26,300 nt of DNA from Sphacelaria rigidula (Eukaryota; Phaeophyceae; Sphacelariales). The stretch lies in NCBI GenBank assembly GCA_964200075.2, contig CAXNAA020000141.1, forward strand, positions 1-26,300. The letters are read 5' to 3'. Below the pieces are notes generated by a model that ran no database searches, was not told the origin of the DNA, and saw nothing but the letters and a program-made list of their open reading frames with translations. Numbering within the stretch: the first letter of the stretch is position 1; every line of letters starts with the position of its first letter. A program made the position numbers and the translations under genes. Positions 18,469-26,300 of this stretch are shown here, in pieces.

Positions 18469-19639
18469 CACGACGGCGTGGAGCAGAGCGAAATAAGACG
18501 GCGTGGAACGGACGTAACAGAACCCAAAAACGTGGAACGTTCTCCTCGGACGGCAGCACAGGCGATTCGGCCGAGAAGCCTCTCATGCCTTCCCAAAGCC
18601 AGCTTGGGCGTAGGAGGCAGCCGAAACGGCCCCCCTGCAAGTCGTATCCGTCATTTCCATCTAAGTCGCGATGCAGGTGGTGCATTAGACGCAGGGGGTC
18701 TCTTGATTAATTATGCGCATGAACCGGGTACAGCGGGGTCGAGGCATTACTCGCCACCACGCCCCAAATGCGCTTTCTCGCCTTGAACTTACCGCAACTC
18801 TCTCCAGAACCCGCTGACGCTCGACTATTGCCGCGAATTTGTCGAAAAACAGGCGTGCTAATTTCGAATTCGACGCCGCGAACGAGTTATAAAAGAGCCT
18901 GCGCCCAAGGCCACAAAACTCCCTTGATGAGGTCATCATGTGCTCACAAGCCACCGCAGGTCAGATGAATAAGCTTCTTCCGGCCAATTCCGTTGCCTTC
19001 CTCAACGTTTTTCTTGGCACACAAGTTTCATCCGAAGGGAAAACTTCATCCCTCTCCGTGATCCCCGCGAGTGACTAGCGAACTATCAACAATAGAAATA
19101 TATGTATATATATTGAGAAATCGACTTGAAAAAGGGGTTCGCAGGGAGTCGAATTCCATATATTATTCATCTGCGACCACCCCTGAACAGACTGGCTTGG
19201 AGTTTTCGCTGCTTTGTCGAACGAAGTTGGGGAGAAGAATGTTTCTATGTTGTCGCCAGCGTCTTGTAACTCGTGGGGAATACGGGTGTGCTACGTATTG
19301 GTATTGGTGGATTGCAAACGCAGTCAGGGTGAACCTCGCCGTGGGTTTCGGGATACACGATTGTTCTCTCACACCACACGGCAAAGTACTGCGCTGCCAA
19401 GGTGCTGCATCAAATACTATGAAGCGATTGCCCTAAAACAAACGCGTGGTAAGAGTCGAGTTTCCTCTTTGCTGTGAGAATTTGGGTCCTCTACATTTCA
19501 TGCTAGACATATATGCCGCGATTGCTGCATGACTGCTCCTCAAGCATTACAGGCCTGATATTTAAGGGAGATGAAGCCAAATCGCTCATGTTACTTTCAA
19601 CGAGGCCCCGTCACTAGCTGGGGAAACGTTTGACCGGGT
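18469..19639. other. Gene-free stretch
   Basis: Contains only unrecognised frames, the longest being 121 codons at 19071-19436 (plus), with no motif. No RNA gene or clear repeat was seen. Confidence 0.4.
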
Positions 19640-19663
19640 GGGGGGGGGGGGGGGGGGGGGGGG
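19640..19663 (+). repeat. Run of 24 G
   Basis: Twenty-four consecutive G, preceded by gaccgggt. It can form a quadruplex and is a likely site of length error or assembly uncertainty. Confidence 0.95.
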
Positions 19664-20062
19664 AGTGGACTCATCTTGAGCCTAAAGGCGCAACCACCTA
19701 TATTTTCGGCGCCATAATATCTATATATTGGCTGCACCGTATATTATATCTGTAGCGTTTACAACACCGACAACCGCACATAGCCAACCTTTTCGTGATC
19801 GGTAAAAGCGTGTGCGTGTGAATGCCTTGACAACTTCATCAACAAACACCTCCGTTACGAGGGGGATCCAGAAAAAAAGCTTCATGACCCCTCCCCTCTC
19901 CCCTTGTGGAAAGTCGAGAAGGAGAAAAAAGGGGTGTGGATCGTTACATTTTTATCGGGGCCCGTTGACATTACACTACTTATATTGGAGAGAGGGTGAC
20001 CAACAAAATGGGCTTGCCGCGTTGTGCATACCGAAGCACACATTATCAAAGTTGGAATCTGA

Positions 20063-21142
20063 GCAATCCCTTGCGGTGTGATGAATCGGTCCAATGTGCA
20101 GCCATGCCTCGATGTACGTGGGTGCTGTACTTGTTTGTTGGCGTCTTTTTGCCTCCATCCTTCAAGGTCATATAGAAAGTGCTTTCGCTCAGATCTAGTT
20201 TATTACATCGCGTACACCTCTCTTACAACCACGGCTGCACTCGTGCCCTACCAGATTGCTGATTGTGAGACGAGCAATCGATGCCTTGACTGTGGCTGGC
20301 TTCGTCCGTGCGCCGCTTTTTCGCATGTGTGTCCTCGTGATGACACTTCTGCTGCGATTAAGACATTCGCCTTTTGGGCGGCGACATGTACTGATTGTAC
20401 AATTTTTCACGTGTTTACCCGGTCCATGATAGAGTGATCACATGGTAGGGGGGGTGGGTTGACTCGATGCAAAACAGGGGCTCGTAGGTGTGTCACACGA
20501 CATTATACACTCGCCGTGCGGTTGGATTTGGATGATAAGGATGTCAAACTTTATGAAAGACTGCGGCATACTCGCACGAAGCACTTCGGAACAAAGGTTG
20601 CTACTATCAACAGCGATGTTAATGGGCATTTGGGGGGGAACCAATGGCCCAAAACACCGCGCACCTATCGTCGGATGAGTCGATATTCGTTGCCGCTGTT
20701 TGCTAACCGGAAGTTGCCCATTTATGCTATGGCGGTGGTGAAACCCGGGAATTCCTGGGCATGTTTTTTCGCACTTGCGGCCTTCACCTCTTTGACAAGA
20801 ACATGTGCATTCAAATACTTACTGGAGACGACGGCGCATATCCCAGGGACACTCGACGCGGAGATGCCGTCCCATTTGTCGTGGTATCCTGAGATGTTAC
20901 CCCATGATGCACAACTGCAGCAGGAGTCAAACTCCTTCGATCCTTCGCCTGTACCTCTCACGTTCACTGCGCGTGCTACGTTTCCCCTTAGGTGCGCCCC
21001 GATGTTGGCGAGGTCGGGGGTGAAGTACGAGGCGTGTAACGGTGGGGGTCGGCGAAGACTACTTGGCCTGTTCGGTTCAATTATGGTTGATAAATTCGTC
21101 GGCGGTGGTGAACGTCAGTCATGGTTTGACATCTGTCAGTAG
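20063..21142 (+). pseudogene. Decayed or novel open frame, ~360 codons with one stop
   Basis: A single plus-strand frame is open from 20063 to TGA 21140-21142, except for one TGA at 20435-20437. It has 124 codons before that stop and 234 after. The first part is Cys-rich (CLDCGWLRPCAAF, CTDC). The second has mixed composition (YTLAVRLDLDDKDVKLYERL near its start, GLFGSIMVDKFVGGGERQSW near its end). The frame is longer than chance readily gives, so it is probably a former coding sequence. A gene with a retained intron or a readthrough stop is possible. No family is recognised, and no clear start or splice site could be chosen. Confidence 0.3.
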
Positions 21143-21780
21143 ACGCCCATTGCATCTGTGGCCGCGGCGGCTGTGGCGGCGGTTGCGGCTGTGGAGGGCG
21201 TAGTTTCCTGTACAGTGCTTCGATTGAAGGAGGCAAAATCTCGGGCTATCGAACGACGTCGACGCCTTGCCCATGGTGCTGTCAGCACTTGACGTGTTCT
21301 CCCTGTTTGATTGGAACATGGCAGGTTATGGCAGGTGTTTGGGGAAATTTGGAGATATAAACAGACCTGGAGTCTCGACAGTGGAGCAAGACGCAGCAGT
21401 ATTGATTGTCGGCGAGTGGTCATCTTTTCAGAATCGGAGGAGAGATGTTCACGATGTCAGACGTTTGCTGAGGGATAGATATGTCAAGTCGCGCTCGGTC
21501 GAATGCTCGTGAAACTGCGGGCACCGTGCATACTGCGCAACACTTTGTGGCACCGAACGCATTCCCACGGCAACCCGGCAGTGGGAAAATGATAATTGGC
21601 ATGCCCTCGCTTGCGGGCAACACTCGCGATGAGATGTATCTCCCCCGAATATGTCACGTGCAGCAATCGTGTCGGCATCTGCCGGCTTTGTGTGACATGT
21701 GTTCTGTAGCGAGGGAATGTGAACATTCACTTTGGGCCCTTATGAACGATAGCGTTGTCTTATTTGAGCAGAAGGGATGA
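21143..21780 (+). other. Short plus-strand frames, possible continuation of the decayed frame
   Basis: Three overlapping frames follow in different phases: an Ala/Val-rich stretch at about 21150-21290, 81 codons at 21267-21512 (including VGEWSSFQNRRRDVHDVRRLLRD, partial) and 99 codons at 21481-21780. They could be shifted pieces of the same lost gene, but nothing recognisable ties them together. Confidence 0.2.
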
Positions 21781-22201
21781 TATTAACGGGACTTGTTCCT
21801 CAGACTTTTGCATCTCTTGCCGAGAAATTGGAGTGTTTTCAGACTTCTCCAAAATATAAATTGCGGGGGGGAAAAAATACAGCGCTAGATCTTCGGAGTA
21901 ATCCGCACCCAGTCTGAAATGGATATATCGCCTGACGTGGTAAAGAAACGTGTTGTCACGTTTTCGGACACAACTTTTTTTTCATACCCTTACCCTACTT
22001 TGCAGCTGGTTCCAGCTGAAATCTCATGCTATGGTTGTTCCATGCAGGTATTTACATATATTTCTATTTTATTTTTATTTTGACGCAGGATTGTAATAGC
22101 CCTTGGACCCACTTTTATGGCAGGCACGAATCTCGATTTTTCCGAGCATCAGGGGGGAAAAAGCCGGGGAACACATTTTATGTACAAGGATGTGGTCCAA
22201 A
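21781..22201. other. Gene-free stretch
   Basis: A fragment at about 21790-21850 (tgccgagaaattggag, cagacttctcc) weakly resembles the dispersed repeat at 9041 and 25421. An AT-rich tract near 22049-22090 ends in gcag like an acceptor. No gene was seen. Confidence 0.35.
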
Positions 22202-22285
22202 TCGAGGGGTCACGATCTCGGAACGGGTTTCCCCCATTTTTCGAGAGCATCCGGGGAAATCGTTCCGAGATCGTGACTCCGCTCG
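22202..22285. repeat. Strong hairpin, ~34-base arms
   Basis: The left arm (22202-22235) and right arm (22253-22285) pair with few mismatches, including a perfect 17-base core gtcacgatctcggaacg. The loop is about 17 bases. A related direct pair (atttttccgagcatcagggggg near 22136 and atttttcgagagcatccgggg near 22236; similar, not identical) overlaps it, and the window's first bases (acacgatcccgggg) look distantly related. Confidence 0.7.
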
Positions 22286-22878
22286 ATGTTTTTTAGGCGA
22301 CTTACGTGCATTGACGTACAATGGTAGAGTACAAGGCGTTAAATATTTTCGCAATGGCAGCAGAAGTCAGTCTCGTGACAGCACAGGGCGTGCCTACTGC
22401 CCGCCCCAGCTGCTGAAGCAACTTCGCACAGGGTTTGAAAAGCGGATAATAAGTGCTGACGCCGTACCCTGCGGCGATGGCAATATTTTATGCTGCGCTG
22501 CGCTGCCATATGTATCGCTATAACGAACGCTACTGTACTCTCCTGGCTGTCGTCGCTGTACTTGAGAGGTGATGTACGGCACTGCGCACTACTGAACTGT
22601 GCTCGAGCACTGTTTGTTCTCTGTTCCCGCAATACCGGCTGTGCCACCATGTACTATCACACGGCATTATCTTGTACTGTACTGATGCAGTGTCCTGCAC
22701 TGTATTACCCTAGGGTACCAAGGTACGACACTGTACTCGAAGGATTGTGTACCGCCTGCCTGCTCTTCGGCTTCATGCACGAGTGCGCAGGACCACACTC
22801 ATGCGGAAAATACCTGTAATTGTACAGAAGCGTTTCACAAATCTGTGATACTGTACTGTCTGTACCATAAAACGATTA

Positions 22879-22930
22879 CCCCGATTTTGATGCCACGAAT
22901 TTGAGTCCCCCCGATTAATCAAAATCGGGG
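22879..22930. repeat. Inverted repeat, 12-base arms
   Basis: ccccgattttga at 22879-22890 and its exact reverse complement at 22919-22930, with a 28-base spacer. It lies just upstream of the large inverted-repeat element. Confidence 0.7.
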
Positions 22931-24706
22931 TCCCGAAAAAAACGAGATTCGCCGCAATAAAAATGAATCTTAGGCCCATTGTTATCGACACTGATTTTTG
23001 GGCAATATACAAAAAAGGATACACCCTGGTGCTTTTGAAATAAAAAAGGGGAACGCATTTTTCGCTTTGGGGCGCGGCGCTGCACGCGAGCTTAACACCT
23101 CGAGAACACGATCCAGCGCCTCAGCCCCATGCCCAAGGTGTCTGGGCAGCATACCCGTCCATTTTGTTTGATTTTACAAGTGTTACTGGGCTGAACTACG
23201 GCGCCGAAAATGAGAGCCAGTGAGAGTACCCTTTTTTGTCAACAAACCAGGAGGGTACACCCTGCCCTCCACCAAAAAGTTATATCTCACCCTGTTTTGT
23301 TCTACTGTCGACCATTTTTCGTGACGTGGTGACGGTACCGCCGTCTCAGCACAAGATACGCCGAGCAGTCACAACCATAGCCATCTTCGGTACAATTACA
23401 CCCCACGAAAAAAGGCCGAAACCCAACGACCAGAAGAGTGTAGCACCCCTGCCGGTTGCCCCGAAGATCAGTAAGATCCAACGATGCACATCGGTCGCTT
23501 GTATGCCGAAGCTCACAAAAATCCAACGAGCATGGGTGAACATCCTGCCGACACACCAGCCCGAGCGGCATCATGCGGCAAAAACATCAGACCGATGCCG
23601 GATCTTCAGTTTGCGGCTCGGCAACGGAGATGGACACCGACGGGATTCCGGATTGGAGGAAGAACACCTGAATCCAACGGCGTAGACTGTGCAATCGGGT
23701 TTCTTCCTCCAATCGTTGCCGTTGAACCCATGTCCCTTCCAGACCAGCGCTCACGACCGACGGACCACAACCCAAGCAACACGTACAGAAAACTGAGTGA
23801 TTATCCACAGCAGCAAAGGCCAACACGCTACACCGCCGCGGATCAATGACAATGCCCCCCACAAATGGTGCTATGCTGCAAGGCGGCGCCGATCATTCAA
23901 GAAACAGCAAATTGTTTTCCTTGGTCCACCCCCACAGAAAAGGAGATTCATGGGCTCTGAGTGATGATACATTATGGAAGCGTCATAGGCTTGGAACAGA
24001 GTAAAGTCGAGTGGGGGAAAAAAGTGATCGCACGCTGTGCCGCGTCGTGTACACAGTCAAACAACGACTATACCGCCGTTCATGTAGTTTGTATTTTCGA
24101 ACCCGGTTCACTCTATGCGCATTCTTGATGCAGTTATGCAGGACGAAGTCTAGTGAATGTTCCGTAGACACAAATTTGATTCTTACAACACAGACGCCCC
24201 TCCCATGGGGTCAGATGAACGATGCCACATCTGGGTTTCAAAACAGCCGTTTCGTCACAGCACAAAACGCTTTTTTTCCAAAAGCATATGGATATATTGG
24301 GCGGTGCGCCGGTCTCACATGCAGCTGTGAGTATTCCGAGTGGTGGTCTCGTGGGTGCAACGGCAACTGTCAGAGGGAGAAACCCGGTTGTATAGTCTAC
24401 ACCATTGGATTCGGGCGTTTTCCCTCCCATCCGGAATCCGGTCGGTGTCCAACTCCGTTTCCGAGCCGTAAACTGAAGATCCGGCAACAGTCTGACGATG
24501 TCGCCGCATGATGCCGTTCGGGTTGGTGTGCCGGCAAGATCTTCACCCATGTTCGTTGGATCTTTGTGAGCTCCGGCATACAAGCGACCTATACGCACCG
24601 TTGGATCTTCCGGGTCCTCGGGCCAACCAGCAGGGGTGCTACACTCTTCTGGTCGTTGGGTTTCGGCCTTTTTTCGTGGGGTGTGATTTCACCGAAAATG
24701 GCTATG

Positions 24707-25056
24707 TGTGAGGAAGGCGTATCGCTAGAGTAGACTGAGACCTACGGGGGAGACTGCCGTCCTGATGCCGAAGGAACCCCGAGGCTGGCGATGAGCCCCT
24801 CTTGTATATGTAGGCAAGAAGTGGGTCAGACGAGACGTGGTCGCCTGGGGCGACCAGTGCCTCGGGGGATGTTGGGCCGTCCTGATATCAGGCTCTTCCT
24901 GGCATCACCCCAAGTTGTCTAGTATAGTTGGCATTACAGGGTCCTCAGTAATCTGGTCCTTTCGGACCGTTCCCACCTTGTACCTGCATGCGCTGGTTCT
25001 TCATACATGCGTGGCATCAGTCTCTGATATATCACTGCAAATATGTGTTTTCCACA
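24707..25056 (+). mobile_element. Solo LTR (350 bp) nested in the foldback right arm
   Basis: The element starts TGTGAGGAAGG and ends TTTTCCACA, the TG...CA ends of retrotransposon LTRs. It is flanked by TATG at 24703-24706 and 25057-25060. The opposite arm of the foldback (about 23371-23384) shows the unoccupied site with a single TATG (ggc tatg gttgtg), which defines both ends exactly. A TATA-like tgtatatg lies near 24803-24810. No internal retroelement sequence remains, so it most likely arose by LTR-LTR recombination. Copia or gypsy type cannot be told. Confidence 0.85.
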
Positions 25057-25101
25057 TATGGTTGTGACTGCTCAGCGTATCTTGTGCTAAGACGGCCGTA
25101 C

Positions 25102-25143
25102 GGTCACCACTTCACAAAAAAGGGTCACCACTTCAAGAAAAAG
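25102..25143 (+). repeat. 21-bp tandem duplication
   Basis: Two copies of ggtcaccacttca-aaaaag (25102-25122, 25123-25143). The left arm of the foldback has only one equivalent, so the duplication arose in this arm. Confidence 0.75.
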
Positions 25144-25420
25144 GGTCAACAGGAGAACAAAAAATGGTAAAATATATTTTTTTAGCAGAGGGCAGGGTGT
25201 ATCCTCCTGTTTGGCTTACAAAAAAGAGTACTCTCACAGGCTCTCATTTTCGGCGCCGTAGTTCAGTCCAGTAACACTTGTGAAAATGAAACAAGATGGA
25301 TATGCTGCCCAGACACCTTGGGCGTGGGACTGAGGCGCTGGAACGTGTTTTCGAGGTGTTTAGCCCGCGTGCGGCGCCGCGCCCCAAACGAAAAATGCGT
25401 TACTTTTGTTATATTGCCCC

Positions 25421-25674
25421 TGAATGTTTCGGAGAGATGAGAAACTTTCGGAACTTTGGACTCTGCGTTCAGACTTCTCCGAGAACGAAGCGGTTTGATC
25501 TATTCTCTGAAGCTTCATTTTCGGAGGAAGTCCAAAAAACTCAGACTGCAACGCAGCACTTCAGAGAGCTGTCCTGTGTGTGCGTCGTGGCGTTCGGAAG
25601 CATTTGAGAATAAATAGGTACCTCACCAGCCCCGACATTTTCCGATATCTTCGAAAAAAAGAGACGATAATAGA
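25421..25674 (+). repeat. Dispersed repeat, copy B
   Basis: Relative of copy A in ovoA intron 6, same orientation, starting about 20 bases beyond the right end of the large foldback. The match extends across the whole ~240 bases with frequent substitutions. No obvious terminal repeats. Confidence 0.75.
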
Positions 25675-26300
25675 GAGTTCCGGAAAAAGGCTTTCCCATC
25701 TTGGAGTTGGAGTGGAAGGAAAAATAGCCGGTAATGGTGCACATTTCACTCTGATTTTTTTCTTAGAGCGATTTTTTCCGAGTCAGAGTGCCGTCTGCAC
25801 CTCTTCACTCTGAAAAGCGTTGTTCCTCTTCAGAGTTCATAGCGGAACGAAAAAGAACCACGCCCACCTTCACCACCATGGTCACGTCTAGTCCAAAATC
25901 AATACACCTTTGACAAGCAAAGTGGGACATTCATCATCAATTAAAACTGCCATGCTCATCACAATTGGCCGTTCACGAAGTAGAAAAGCTTGACATCGCA
26001 ATCAGAAAACCTCCCTGTCGCCGCCATGGTATCAGCATTCACTTGGTTGTGTTACGTGAAAAATTAAATGCTCGACGGGTACACGTTGCCTTGGGTGCCG
26101 TCCCTCACTCTTGCCAGCTTCGGCTGGAAGAAGACGATGGGAATGATTTGTAGTCTACAACGCACAAGCAGTACTGCACCTGGCTGCGTTCTCATCACAT
26201 TAGAGAGCATCACGTCTTGCACCACCGTTGTGGGTGTGTGTTGTGTGTTGTCGTCCCATTTATTCTGGGCACCAGTCTACACCTTTCGGTATATGTGGGC
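25675..26300. other. Gene-free stretch to window end
   Basis: Only short frames, none recognised, and no RNA gene. Any gene starting here would have to continue beyond the window. Confidence 0.45.

Larger units (their letters stand above)
23050..25402. mobile_element. Large foldback element with ~690-bp inverted arms
   Basis: The left arm (about 23050-23740) and right arm (about 24353-25402, excluding the inserted LTR) are inverted copies. They match from the outer aacgcatttttcg end through gcagcata, cggcgccgaaaatgagagcc, aggccgaaacccaacgaccagaagagtgt (in part) and ccaacgg-gtagact near the centre. By eye they are about 85% identical over a 120-base sample, so they are old. Outside them, ggcaatata occurs on both sides (about 22999 left; inverted near 25412 right), so the true ends may be slightly further out. 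The ~610-base centre is unique. Conserved frames in the arms (GRLYAEAHKNPT and GRLYAGAHKDPT) are about 70% alike in two reading frames, giving no sign of protein-level selection. No transposase was seen, so it would be non-autonomous. Confidence 0.8.

Noticed and set aside
18086-18685. A 199-codon minus-strand frame.
   Set aside because: It is the shadow of the low-complexity basic and acidic plus-strand region; its composition is Arg/Pro/Ser/Leu-rich without motif.
23236-23849. Two overlapping frames in the left foldback arm (149 and 121 codons) with relatives in the right arm, considered as conserved genes.
   Set aside because: Both reading frames diverge equally (about 70% identical residues each), which is what neutral drift of non-coding arms gives; the right-arm versions are shorter.

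Overview
This window is eukaryotic nuclear DNA, not bacterial. There are no operons, and the one gene that can be identified is cut into at least 14 short exons by 13 GT-AG introns of 206 to 1020 bases. Almost everything else is repeats, decayed open frames and non-coding sequence. An intron-rich genome carrying a fused ovothiol-synthesis gene, with many foldback and LTR remnants, would suit a large-genome alga such as a brown alga or another stramenopile. That placement is inference; OvoA also occurs in other protists and in marine invertebrates.

The central gene (about 4057 to 13170 or slightly beyond, minus strand) is ovoA, the ovothiol synthase 5-histidylcysteine sulfoxide synthase fused to a SAM methyltransferase. 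I rebuilt it exon by exon. The joined model runs 734 codons plus stop from the first secure exon, and every junction keeps the reading frame. It carries, in order, a DinB-like iron-binding region (RHPLIFYYGH and HERIHIE), an FGE-sulfatase-like fold (GWDNEYG, VNYHEAKAF, GFHDLMGNAWEW, HFRPHF, GFRLV) and a C-terminal methyltransferase (EVGCGAGGG, WLGGFDDENG, ending SSAEATIWRRD). Only the extreme N-terminus is unresolved.

Left flank (1-4056): a degenerate ~42-bp minisatellite, dispersed short repeats, a 27-base palindrome, one weak open frame, and a 112-bp MITE with TAA target duplications that looks PIF/Harbinger-like, just downstream of ovoA.

Right flank (13417-26300): no intact recognisable gene. 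It holds a 375-bp foldback element (15864-16238), a G-quadruplex motif, a broken gene with a Cys-rich motif followed by basic and acidic regions (17837-18468), a run of 24 G, a second decayed frame of about 360 codons (20063-21142), and a strong hairpin at 22202-22285. A 2.35-kb element with ~690-bp inverted arms follows (23050-25402). A 350-bp solo LTR with TATG target duplications is nested in its right arm; the left arm keeps the unoccupied site. A ~240-bp repeat next to this element (25421-25674) has a relative inside intron 6 of ovoA (9041-9274).

I found no tRNA, rRNA or CRISPR array, and no clearly novel multi-gene system. The most informative structures are the resolved ovoA gene and the nested foldback/solo-LTR pair.
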